From: Peloplasma aerotolerans | GTDB taxonomy: Bacteria > Bacillota_I > Bacilli_A > Acholeplasmatales > Acholeplasmataceae | Direction of reading: 5' to 3' | NCBI RefSeq assembly: GCF_030012175.1 | Contig: NZ_JASCXW010000010.1 | Span: forward strand, 1-56,777 | Length of the DNA: 56,777 nucleotides | Shown here: one piece after another, positions 26,810 through 35,139 of the stretch | Numbering within the stretch: the first letter of the stretch is position 1 | Layout: each line of letters opens with the position of its first letter | The notes under the pieces: generated by a model | Seen by the model: only the letters and a program-made list of their open reading frames with translations | Databases searched by the model: none | What the model was told of the DNA's origin: nothing | Translations under genes and position numbers: made by a program

Positions 26810-27739
26810 TTGAATCAAATTAAATGGAAAAAACGCCTCTTTGGAATGTATGGAAATGATGGTTTGCTAAACAAAATTATTTTATATATTCTCTTTATAG
26901 GTATTGGATTTATCTTTCTCTATCCATTAATGCAAATGCTTGTCACTAGCTTTATGCCGTTAATTGATTTGGTAGATCCAACGACAATATGGATACCGAA
27001 AAACTTCACTTTTAGAAACTATATTCGAGCCATTGAAGCACTCAATGCTTCAAAAGCCTTAATAGATTCAATAGTTGTATCTATATTACCTACAATATTT
27101 ATTGTAATAAGTTCTGCGATGATTGGATATGGGTTTGCTTCTTACGATTTCCCATTAAAAAAATTGATGATGTCTATATTGTTAATGATTTTCTTGATAC
27201 CAACAATTTTAATGGCAATTCCAACTTATGTCATTTATCGTGAACTTCAAATACTTGACTCGCTCAAAGCATTTATATATCCTGCGATGACTGGATTTGG
27301 ATTTAGACAAACCATATTCATTCTTATCTTCTACCAATTCTTCAAAATGATTCCAAAAGAGTTGAAAGAAGCAGCAGAGGTTGACGGAGCTAGTGCAGTT
27401 AAAGTATTTATACAAATTGCAATACCACTTGCATTACCAGCTTTTCTTATTACATCATTGTATGCTTTTGTATGGTATTGGAATGAAACAAGCCTAGCAC
27501 TGCTATATTTTCCAAACAAATATAGTACATTACCAATGGCAGTTATAGGGTTTAGAACACTTTATGAGAATTTGTATCCTTCGGGAACCATAGGTTTAGA
27601 AGGTGCAAGTGAGACATTCAATCAAGGTGTTCAATTTGCAGGGACAATACTTTCGATTTTACCTTTATTAATTGTATACTTTATTGCCCAGAAATGGTTT
27701 ATTGAAGGTGTTGATCGCTCAGGTATTGCAGGAAATTAA
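26810..27739 (+). CDS. Sugar ABC transporter permease (MalG type), second pair
   Basis: 309 residues, six helices, EAA loop EAAEVDGASAVKVFIQIAIP. The start is TTG at 26810 behind a full AGGAGGTGATT ribosome site. It completes the second permease pair of the operon; the giant CBM lipoprotein follows after 39 nt. Confidence 0.91.
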   Translation: MNQIKWKKRLFGMYGNDGLLNKIILYILFIGIGFIFLYPLMQMLVTSFMPLIDLVDPTTIWIPKNFTFRNYIRAIEALNASKALIDSIVVSILPTIFIVISSAMIGYGFASYDFPLKKLMMSILLMIFLIPTILMAIPTYVIYRELQILDSLKAFIYPAMTGFGFRQTIFILIFYQFFKMIPKELKEAAEVDGASAVKVFIQIAIPLALPAFLITSLYAFVWYWNETSLALLYFPNKYSTLPMAVIGFRTLYENLYPSGTIGLEGASETFNQGVQFAGTILSILPLLIVYFIAQKWFIEGVDRSGIAGN

Positions 27740-27778
27740 GAAATGAAAATAAAAAAGAATTACGAAAGGGAGAAAAAA

Positions 27779-30700
27779 ATGAAACAAAAATTTAAGTTGT
27801 TATTAATCATCTTTGCTTTGTTACTTGTTGTTGTAGCGTGTAAACCAGAAGATCCTACACCATCAGATCCTACACCTACAGATAATGTGCCTGTTATCTC
27901 TGGTGCTGTTGATAAAACGATTGAAAGAGGTTCAACATTTGTTCCTCTTCAAGGAATCACAGCATCCGACGTTGAAGATGGAGATTTAACAGGAGATATC
28001 GTTTATTCGGGTAATGTGAATCCAAATGTTGTTGGTGTTTATCAAGCAACTTACACAGTTACTGATTCAGATGGAAATACAACGTCAGTCACAATAACTG
28101 TTACAGTTGTTTTGGTTGATACTGAAGAACCACTGATTTCTGGTGCTGGAGACATTACTATTTTCGTTGGAGACATGTCATTCAATGTTATGAACGGTGT
28201 GACAGCTGAAGATACAGTTGATGGTACATTAACTGATGAAGTTGAGTATACTGGAGTTGTCGATGTCTGGACACCAGGTGAATATAACATCACATATACA
28301 GTATCTGATGCTGCTGGGAATCAAGCATCTAGAGTTCGTAAAGTAACGGTAAGTCTTGGTTACTTCGCATTTTCTGATGATAATGCACTTATGAATGGTG
28401 AGTTTACTGTTGACGATAGTGAGTGGGATATTGTAGGTGCAACAAGTTCAGTAACAGATGGAATTCTTAGTCTAGATATAACATCTGCAGCAACATTATC
28501 ACAGTCTGATTTATCAGGTGGTGTCATTAATCTTGATGTTGCTAACTTTACTTTAGTTAAACTAGTATTAACCGCAAAAGCTAATGCTAATCGTGATATT
28601 CATGCATCTATTGAACAAGCATCAACTACTGCAGATCCAATATCATTAACAACAACTATGGCAGAATATGTACAATACTTTAGAATGACTGAACCGTTAG
28701 ATCTTGCAACGTTTGAGTTAGATTTAGGAAGTGCTACTGGTGTTGTTGATATTCAATCAATCGAGTTATTCTTTGGTATTCCATCAGATGATGAAGCACC
28801 TGTTTTAAATGTTCCTCAAACAGATGTATTTGCTCCAATTGACAATATGAGTGCATTAAGATCACTTGTATTAAGAGGAGTAACTGCTATTGATAATATT
28901 GATGGCAATATAACTTCTAAATTGACACTAGATCTTGATGGTATTGATATTACAGTACCTGGAACTGTTGAGATTCCAATAGTTGCAAGAGATAATGCAG
29001 GCAACGAAACAGTTGTCGAAAGAACAGTTCACCTAAATATTCCTTTTGATACAAATGTAATTAAAGACCCAACATTTGATGATGAATTAGATAGCACGCA
29101 ATGGGGATTATCTGGCGGTGGTGAACAAGTTACTATGTACACTTCAAATGGTTCACTTATTGTTGATGTTGTTAGTCCAGGTGGATGGGATTCTGCAACC
29201 AGTCCATATTTGAGAAATGTAACAACAAATCAATTATTACCAGAAAATTACTACATGTTCCAATTTGATGTTAAAGCTGAAAAAGCTCGTCAAATGAGAA
29301 TTCGTTCAGGGTTAGAGTTATGGTCAGATCCTTGGATTGAAGATTTCCAAGATGGCGCAGTGAAAAACTTACAATACCAAATAACAACAGAATGGACAAC
29401 GATTTATTATGTTTTCTATATTGATCAAGCATTGTCAGCAGCGGGATCAAATGTTGTTAAGTTTGAAATCAAACTTGGAACGATAACTTGGGGATCAGAA
29501 GAATCAAATAATAAGATTTCTATAGATAATGCACAATTCTATTTATTGACGATGGAAGATGATGATCCTGTAATCAGTCCTGTTGCAGATAAACAATTGA
29601 CTTTTGCTGTTGGAGATACTGCACCAGATTGGACTGAATATGTAACAATTTTTGACACAGAAGATGGAAGTATTCCAGTTACTGCAGCAATGGTCGATGA
29701 TTCAGATGTCGATATGGATGCTGTAGGAACATATGATGTTGTGTTTACAGTAACAGATTCAGGTGGTAATACGGTTAGCTATACAATTCAAATCAATGTA
29801 TTAGCTGAAGCAGATGTTACACCACCGGTCTTAACTATTAATGATGCACTAGAAACTACTTTTGATCAGTTTGCTGATATAACAGTTGACTTAAAGGCTT
29901 ATATAACTGCAGTTGATGATATCGATGGTGAAATCATAATTACTTCAGCAATGATTGAAAATGATGGATTTAATATCAATATTGCTGGTACTTATCAAGT
30001 TGTTTACACAGTTCAAGATTCTTCTGGAAATATAGCAACTGAAACAATTGAATTTACGGTTGTTGATAAGGAAGGACCAGTCATAAGTGGAGCAGCAGAT
30101 AAAACTATTACTATTGGTGAGATGTTTAATCCTCTAGATGGTGTAACTGTTACTGATAATGTTGATGGAGCAATTGTTCTAGAATTATCAAATGTAGCTG
30201 GTTATGAATTATTTGTTGATGAGTCGTTTGTTGCTAACGCAGTTGGTGAGTTTGAGGTTACATACCTAGTTGCTGATGCATTAGGGAATGAAACAGAATT
30301 AGTGATAACCATTACAGTATTACAAATTGAGTTTGATGAAACACTTGAAACTGACTTATTAGCACTTCAAATACCAGTTCAAAATGACGGTGGAACGATT
30401 GAGTCTGTCGGTGTATACAATCCAGACGGATCATTGACAGTTACATATAATGGTGTTAAAGGCTGGTATGGTTCATACTCTAAGATTACCTACTCAGGTG
30501 TTACTTTACTTGAAGATCGTATGTACAAACTAGTTATTGAAGCAGAAGCAGAATCAGCAAGAGATGTATTGGTTCGATTTGTTGGTGAAAATGGGACTGC
30601 TGTTCAAGCATTCACGGGTCGTTTAGTAGTACCAATTGGTGAAACTTCAGCAATTTATGAGTTGATTTTCTCACTAGACCAAACAGGACCATATAATGTT

Positions 30701-32335
30701 CAACTGCAATTTGGATGGGAAGGCAATTTAAACAATGCAAGCGATGCTAATGTAATGACATTTACACAGTTTAAATTAGTACCAGAAAAAGTTATCGAGT
30801 ATGATATGGACAATGCAGCAGATCTACTAGCTCTCGAAAATGCAGTTGGCAATGATGGTGGTAATATTGAATCAGTTGGAGAATATAACGTTGATGGATC
30901 ATTAACCGTTACTTATAATGGTGTTCAAGGATGGTATGCATCATATTCTAAGATTACATACTATCAATCATTGACAGAAGGATTACATTACAAACTGATT
31001 CTAGAAGGGAAAGCAGAAACAGCTCGTGATATGCTCATACGTTTCGTTGATGGTTCAGGGGTTGCAGTTCCAGAGTTTGATGGAAGACTTGTTGTAAGTT
31101 TGGGAACTGATTTCAATCTATTAGAAGTTACATTTGTAGCTCCTTCAACGGATACCTATAACATTCAGTTACAATTTGGTTGGGAAGGCTTTTTAACAAA
31201 TGCATCAGATGCAAACGTGATGACATTCACTCAATTCTTGTTAGTTCCAGAAAAAACGGATGTTGTTCCTATTGAATCTTATTATATGCTAGATGATTTT
31301 GAAGGATATGCAGATCAAGCAGCTTTAGAATTGGTCTACACACATAGAGTACCTAATGCTGGTGCAAACCATAATGATGAGCATGTTTTATTAAGTCCAA
31401 CTTCTGGAGCTTATGGAACACAAGGTGTTGCATTTACATATGGAGCTCATTCTGTTACCGGATGGGACTTATTAAGAACAAAGAGCAACATTGATAATAC
31501 GGGCTTAACAAATGACCATTTGTACTTCGCATTTTGGTTTAAAGGCGATGGAGTTGTTACCAATATATATGTATGGCTATATTGGAGTGGAAGTCAAAAC
31601 TCGAAACTAGTTAATGTATCAGATGTTCCTGCAGAAGGTGGATATGTTTATATTGCACTTTCAGAATGGGGAAAAACGGCAACTGATATCACACAATATG
31701 CATTTGGATATGATAACCCTTCGACTACAGGAACTGTTTATATAGATCAAATCATGTTTATTACAGGGCCTGGTGCGTTTGAACTACTTGAACCTATATC
31801 AGAACCAGAAGCACTAGTGTTTGTTATTGATGATTTTGAAGGTTATGCAGATCAAACAGCGATGAATGCAATCTATACTCATCGTGTACCAAGTGCAGGT
31901 GCAAACCATGATGATGAACATATACTTCTAGGTGATTTCGGTTCAGAAGGATCAAAAGGTGTTAAGTTTACAGCAGGGGATCATGGGGTAACTGGTTGGG
32001 ATATATTCAGAACTGAAAATGGTTTTGACAATACCGGTTTAACTGATGATTATGAGTATTTTGCATTTTGGTTTAAAGGCGATGGTATTGTAACGTCGAT
32101 TTATGTTTGGTTATATTGGTCAGGTAGCCAAGACTCAAAAACAATAGATGTATCTGGAGTTCCTGTTGATGGAGGATATGTATACATTGCTTTATCAAAC
32201 TGGAGCAAAACAGCTACTCAAATTACAAATTTTGGTGTCGCATTTAATTATGCTACAGTTCCAGCATCACCTACAGTTGTTTACATAGATGATTTTATGT
32301 TTATTGAAAATCCAAGTGTATTTGACGTAGAATAA
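27779..32335 (+). CDS. Giant non-catalytic lipoprotein with Ig-like and carbohydrate-binding-like modules
   Basis: 1518 residues; start ATG 27779 with AAAGGGAG at 27765-27772 (in-frame ATG 27743 is less likely). Lipobox VVAC puts lipidated Cys at residue 21. The rest is modular: two DUF5011/HYR-like Ig domains (about 37-112, 115-192), a CBM4/9-like jelly-roll (about 195-335), one Ig domain (about 338-420), a second CBM4/9-like module (about 424-594), three Ig domains (about 596-850), a tandem pair of similar modules (about 850-1005 and 1006-1160; shared SLTVTYNGVKGWYGSYSKIT-like and QLQFGWEG blocks), and a second tandem pair (about 1168-1335 and 1346-1518; shared DDFEGYADQ, WFKGDG and YVWLYWSGSQ blocks). 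I see no catalytic module and no wall anchor. It probably holds mannan at the cell surface for the GH5-like lipoprotein and binding proteins. The specificity of each module is unknown. Confidence 0.82.
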   Translation: MKQKFKLLLIIFALLLVVVACKPEDPTPSDPTPTDNVPVISGAVDKTIERGSTFVPLQGITASDVEDGDLTGDIVYSGNVNPNVVGVYQATYTVTDSDGNTTSVTITVTVVLVDTEEPLISGAGDITIFVGDMSFNVMNGVTAEDTVDGTLTDEVEYTGVVDVWTPGEYNITYTVSDAAGNQASRVRKVTVSLGYFAFSDDNALMNGEFTVDDSEWDIVGATSSVTDGILSLDITSAATLSQSDLSGGVINLDVANFTLVKLVLTAKANANRDIHASIEQASTTADPISLTTTMAEYVQYFRMTEPLDLATFELDLGSATGVVDIQSIELFFGIPSDDEAPVLNVPQTDVFAPIDNMSALRSLVLRGVTAIDNIDGNITSKLTLDLDGIDITVPGTVEIPIVARDNAGNETVVERTVHLNIPFDTNVIKDPTFDDELDSTQWGLSGGGEQVTMYTSNGSLIVDVVSPGGWDSATSPYLRNVTTNQLLPENYYMFQFDVKAEKARQMRIRSGLELWSDPWIEDFQDGAVKNLQYQITTEWTTIYYVFYIDQALSAAGSNVVKFEIKLGTITWGSEESNNKISIDNAQFYLLTMEDDDPVISPVADKQLTFAVGDTAPDWTEYVTIFDTEDGSIPVTAAMVDDSDVDMDAVGTYDVVFTVTDSGGNTVSYTIQINVLAEADVTPPVLTINDALETTFDQFADITVDLKAYITAVDDIDGEIIITSAMIENDGFNINIAGTYQVVYTVQDSSGNIATETIEFTVVDKEGPVISGAADKTITIGEMFNPLDGVTVTDNVDGAIVLELSNVAGYELFVDESFVANAVGEFEVTYLVADALGNETELVITITVLQIEFDETLETDLLALQIPVQNDGGTIESVGVYNPDGSLTVTYNGVKGWYGSYSKITYSGVTLLEDRMYKLVIEAEAESARDVLVRFVGENGTAVQAFTGRLVVPIGETSAIYELIFSLDQTGPYNVQLQFGWEGNLNNASDANVMTFTQFKLVPEKVIEYDMDNAADLLALENAVGNDGGNIESVGEYNVDGSLTVTYNGVQGWYASYSKITYYQSLTEGLHYKLILEGKAETARDMLIRFVDGSGVAVPEFDGRLVVSLGTDFNLLEVTFVAPSTDTYNIQLQFGWEGFLTNASDANVMTFTQFLLVPEKTDVVPIESYYMLDDFEGYADQAALELVYTHRVPNAGANHNDEHVLLSPTSGAYGTQGVAFTYGAHSVTGWDLLRTKSNIDNTGLTNDHLYFAFWFKGDGVVTNIYVWLYWSGSQNSKLVNVSDVPAEGGYVYIALSEWGKTATDITQYAFGYDNPSTTGTVYIDQIMFITGPGAFELLEPISEPEALVFVIDDFEGYADQTAMNAIYTHRVPSAGANHDDEHILLGDFGSEGSKGVKFTAGDHGVTGWDIFRTENGFDNTGLTDDYEYFAFWFKGDGIVTSIYVWLYWSGSQDSKTIDVSGVPVDGGYVYIALSNWSKTATQITNFGVAFNYATVPASPTVVYIDDFMFIENPSVFDVE

Positions 32336-32359
32336 TACTATTTATAAATTTTAATAAGA

Positions 32360-32398
32360 ACATTCCTAATTGGGCATTCCATTAGGAATGTTTTTTTT
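32360..32398 (+). terminator. Strong intrinsic terminator of the mannan operon
   Basis: Perfect 11-bp inverted repeat ACATTCCTAAT (32360-32370) / ATTAGGAATGT (32381-32391), 10-nt loop, followed by eight T. It is the first good terminator after the promoter at 2997. Confidence 0.92.
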
Positions 32399-32432
32399 AT
32401 AATCAACAATAATTAAAAAAGTGTATTTTTGG

Positions 32433-32463
32433 TATTGTGTTACAAATAGTACTGTGTTATAAT
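32433..32463 (+). promoter_or_regulatory. Promoter and possible operator repeats of the padR operon
   Basis: TTGTGT (32435-32440), 17-nt spacer, TATAAT (32458-32463) with extended -10 TG. Two imperfect 13-bp direct repeats, TATTGTGTTACAA (32433) and TACTGTGTTATAA (32450), 17 nt apart, cover the -35 and the -10. They could be the PadR binding site, although PadR proteins more often bind inverted repeats. Confidence 0.65.
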
Positions 32464-32483
32464 CAGTGTGTAGGAGGTATTGT

Positions 32484-32858
32484 ATGAATGCACAGTTTAA
32501 GAGAGGTATCATTGAATTATGTGTCTTATCTATCTTAGTAGAAGAAGACAATTACGGGTATGAAATTATTAGTAAGTTATCACAACACATCGATGTTAGC
32601 GAAAACACGATTTACCCAATATTAAGAAGACTTACAAGTGAAGATTACTTTAAAACATATTTACAAGAATCAAATGAAGGTGCACCGAGGAAATATTACT
32701 CGATGACAGAAAAAGGATTTATTTATTATTTAACATTAAGAGAAGAATGGGACGAATTTATTGGTGGTGTATACCACATCATAAACCAAGGAGGTAAAAA
32801 AAATGAAGAAATATTTAGAAGATTTAAAGCAAGAATTAATGAAAAGAAACATGAGTAG
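32484..32858 (+). CDS. PadR family transcriptional regulator
   Basis: 124 residues; start ATG 32484, six bases after AGGAGG. Winged-helix PadR domain: GIIELCVLSILVEEDNYGYE, then VSENTIYPILRRLTSEDYF and the wing GAPRKYYSMTEKG. The C terminus overlaps the next gene by 56 nt. PadR genes followed by a HAAS-domain/DUF4097 gene form a common Bacillota pair, in which the regulator controls its own operon. The effector is unknown. Confidence 0.92.
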   Translation: MNAQFKRGIIELCVLSILVEEDNYGYEIISKLSQHIDVSENTIYPILRRLTSEDYFKTYLQESNEGAPRKYYSMTEKGFIYYLTLREEWDEFIGGVYHIINQGGKKNEEIFRRFKARINEKKHE

Positions 32859-33759
32859 TGATGAAATTGATGAGATCCTAAGAGATCATGAAGAAATGAT
32901 TGAATCAGCACTTGCTAAAGGTATCGATGAAGAAGCTTTAAAAACACAATTTGGTGATCCTAAAAAATTGGCAGATGATTTGGTTGGAACTGAAAATACA
33001 GAAGAGACAATAAAGACAGAAGTTAAAGATTATGAAGTATATAAATCTTTTGATCCTTCTGGAGAGTCAATCAGTGTTTTTGTCAAACTTGTTTCAGAAG
33101 ATGTTGTCTATCAACCTTCAAGTAATGAAAAAATCAACGTGTTATATAAGGGCACAAAAAATCTAGATGATTATGAGATTAAGTATGAAAACAGTGAACT
33201 AATCATTGAAGCTCCAAAACAAGTAGGGTTCTTCTTTATGAGAACATCTTCATCAGATGCAAGTCTAATTGTTGAAGTTCCTAAGACATTAGACTTCATC
33301 CAATTAAGACATAAATCAGTAAGCTCTGATGTTAAGGTTAAAGACCTCAATGTGAAATCATTTGAGTTAAGTTCTACAAGTGGAGATATCGAAGTTGAAG
33401 GTGCAAAATTTGGACAGACAAAATGGAATACAGTTAGCGGAGATATTCAAGTTAAAAACGCTGTAATAGATATTTTAAACTCATCACAAGTCAGTGGAGA
33501 TTTAGCACTTCATCAAGTGAAGTTTACAGGTGACATTAAACTCAACACAGTGAGTGGGGATGTTGATGCTGAGGATACGACATGCGAGACATGTGATTAT
33601 AGCTCAGTCAGTGGAGACCTAAAAGGTAGAGAATTTTATCCAAAGGCAGTCATGCTAAAATCTGTAAGCGGAGATATCAAGATTTCTAACAAAGAAGTAA
33701 CTGATATTAAAGTTATTAGAAAATCTTCTGTTTCAGGTAAGATTAGTATTAAAGATTAA
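32803..33759 (+). CDS. HAAS (DUF1700)/DUF4097 beta-helix protein
   Basis: 318 residues. The N-terminal 65 residues form a helical HAAS/DUF1700-like domain (EILRDHEEMIESALAKG, FGDPKKLADDL). The rest is a DUF4097 beta-repeat with recurring VSGDI/VSGDL/VSGDV turns about every 20 residues. No signal peptide or membrane helix is seen, which is unusual because many relatives carry a membrane segment between the two parts. AAGGAGGT at 32789-32796 sets the ATG. Its role is unknown; linkage to PadR suggests an envelope-stress type response. Confidence 0.82.
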   Translation: MKKYLEDLKQELMKRNMSSDEIDEILRDHEEMIESALAKGIDEEALKTQFGDPKKLADDLVGTENTEETIKTEVKDYEVYKSFDPSGESISVFVKLVSEDVVYQPSSNEKINVLYKGTKNLDDYEIKYENSELIIEAPKQVGFFFMRTSSSDASLIVEVPKTLDFIQLRHKSVSSDVKVKDLNVKSFELSSTSGDIEVEGAKFGQTKWNTVSGDIQVKNAVIDILNSSQVSGDLALHQVKFTGDIKLNTVSGDVDAEDTTCETCDYSSVSGDLKGREFYPKAVMLKSVSGDIKISNKEVTDIKVIRKSSVSGKISIKD

Positions 33760-33783
33760 ACACAATAAAATAAGTTATACACT

Positions 33784-33806
33784 GAAAAAGGCAGCTTGCC
33801 TTTTTC
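33784..33806 (+). terminator. Terminator after HAAS/DUF4097 gene
   Basis: Perfect 10-bp stem GAAAAAGGCA / TGCCTTTTTC with a 3-nt loop. The A-rich left and T-rich right arms would let it work in either direction. Confidence 0.8.
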
Positions 33807-34093
33807 TTTATTTATGCAATATGTTAAAATAAATATATGAGTCCCATTATTAATCATTTTTTATAAGTTAATATGAATGTTTCTAGATCCGTATTTGTAC
33901 AAATTGCTTTATTAAATTTATTGTTTTTATTATAATTACTTCATTTTTGAATATAAAGAAGATAATTACTCGAAATCGCTATATGAACTGATATACCAAC
34001 TGTTATGAATTATCAAAATAGGCATAAAAGATTAAAAATGAAATCATAATACACGCAAAAAAAAGAAAGGAAATTGCATTTAGCATTTAATTG
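33807..34093. other. AT-rich intergenic region
   Basis: About 290 nt without a convincing gene. It holds scattered TATAAT-like strings (for example 33931-33936) but no well-spaced -35 partner that I trust. A 20-codon hydrophobic ORF (ATG at 33873) lacks a ribosome site. The promoter of the following methyltransferase must lie here but I cannot place it. Confidence 0.5.
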
Positions 34094-34939
34094 ATGACTA
34101 AATCAATAAACAAAAAAATGAACATAAAAAATCTAGAAAAATATTTAAAAAAACCAATGATATACTCAAAGGGAAATGCTGAGATGTGGACAGATCCTTA
34201 TATCAGTAAACATTTACTAAGCGCACATCTCAATCAAGATGTTGATGCAGCAAGTAGAACATATAAAAAGATTGATAAAACAGTTGATTGGTTATCAGGT
34301 TTGCTGGAAACAGATGATGCGAATATCATAGACTTAGGTTGTGGCCCAGGATTATACACACAAGGGTTAGCTAAAAAAGGATATCGAGTGACAGGTGTTG
34401 ATTTTTCAAAATCTTCGATTGATTATGCTATAGAACAAGCAACTAAAAGCAATCTGAATATAACTTATCATAACAATAATTACCTAAGTTATGAATTTAA
34501 AGAAAAGTATGATTTAATCTACATGATTTTCTGTGACTTTGGTGTGCTTTCATTTGCTGAAAGAAAGATATTGGTAACCCATATTTATAACGCATTAAAA
34601 CCTGGAGGGATATTTGTTTTTGATGCATATAACGAATCCATGATTAAATCTAAATCTTTTATGCAAGACTTTGAATATGAACAATCTGGGTTCTGGAATC
34701 ATGCCCCATATTTATGTTTAAATCAAAGTTTTTACTATCAAGAAAATAAAGTTATTCTTGATCAACATATTGTTTTAACTGATGAGGGAGATCCAAAAGT
34801 ATATCGCTTTTATAATCAGTATATGAGCATAAAAGATGTTAACCAATACTTCCTACCTTTTGGATTTTCTAGCATAAAAGCTTATGAAAATGTTGTCGAG
34901 GATTCAGAAATTATCTTTTACTCAATGAGCAAAATATAG
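34094..34939 (+). CDS. Class I SAM-dependent methyltransferase
   Basis: 281 residues. The SAM-binding motif I is IIDLGCGPGLYTQGLAKKG (about residues 81-99), followed by the acidic VTGVDFS of motif II and a post-I block LIYMIFCDFGVLS. It resembles small-molecule methyltransferases of the Methyltransf_25/11 type. The substrate is unknown. No clear ribosome site lies directly before ATG 34094; an internal ATG at 34118 is possible. No operon partner: the riboswitch-controlled gene begins its own transcript downstream. Confidence 0.8.
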   Translation: MTKSINKKMNIKNLEKYLKKPMIYSKGNAEMWTDPYISKHLLSAHLNQDVDAASRTYKKIDKTVDWLSGLLETDDANIIDLGCGPGLYTQGLAKKGYRVTGVDFSKSSIDYAIEQATKSNLNITYHNNNYLSYEFKEKYDLIYMIFCDFGVLSFAERKILVTHIYNALKPGGIFVFDAYNESMIKSKSFMQDFEYEQSGFWNHAPYLCLNQSFYYQENKVILDQHIVLTDEGDPKVYRFYNQYMSIKDVNQYFLPFGFSSIKAYENVVEDSEIIFYSMSKI

Positions 34940-34966
34940 TTAATTATTTTCTTATTGTTTATTACT

Positions 34967-34994
34967 TTGTTTCTAAAGTGATTCATGCTATAAT
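34967..34994 (+). promoter_or_regulatory. Promoter of the riboswitch/GLUG gene
   Basis: TTGTTT (34967-34972), 16-nt spacer, TATAAT (34989-34994) preceded by TG of an extended -10 (TGCTATAAT). Transcription would begin about 35001, just before the aptamer. Confidence 0.75.
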
Positions 34995-35011
34995 CATTTT
35001 GAATTAAATCA

Positions 35012-35080
35012 ATGTAAAAGGCAAACCTAGAGAAATCTAGCGACGCAAAACTATAGGGCCTTGAAGGGTTGCCAGTTGTC
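35012..35080 (+). ncRNA. c-di-GMP-I (GEMM-I) riboswitch aptamer
   Basis: All conserved parts of the class I c-di-GMP aptamer are visible. The outer stem pairs GGCAA (35020-35024) with TTGCC (35069-35073). GGCAAACC leads into a GAAA-capped hairpin (CCTAGA-GAAA-TCTAG), then the near-invariant GACGCAAA (35042-35049), CTATAGGG, and GCCAGTT at the 3' side. It lies on the leader of the GLUG protein gene. The downstream hairpin at 35084-35106 is the likely expression platform. Whether c-di-GMP turns the gene on or off cannot be decided by eye. Confidence 0.92.
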
Positions 35081-35083
35081 ATG

Positions 35084-35106
35084 AAAGTTACTTAAGTAAT
35101 TTTTTT
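35084..35106 (+). terminator. Possible riboswitch expression-platform terminator
   Basis: Weak stem AAAGTTA (35084-35090) / TAATTTT (35097-35103) with a CTTAAG loop and a T run, right after the aptamer and ahead of the ribosome site of the GLUG gene. Its low stability makes it sensitive to a competing fold. Confidence 0.5.
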
Positions 35107-35139
35107 GACTTTTTTTATTGCCAAAAAGGAGGTGCTGAA

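Noticed and set aside
30330-32332. Recent DNA duplication in the module pairs of the giant lipoprotein
   Set aside because: The protein repeats are clear, but the DNA of the copies has many differences, so these are old duplications rather than an assembly artefact or a recent event.
33873-33935. 20-codon hydrophobic ORF in the intergenic region
   Set aside because: Has no ribosome site or promoter and such ORFs are expected by chance in AT-rich DNA.
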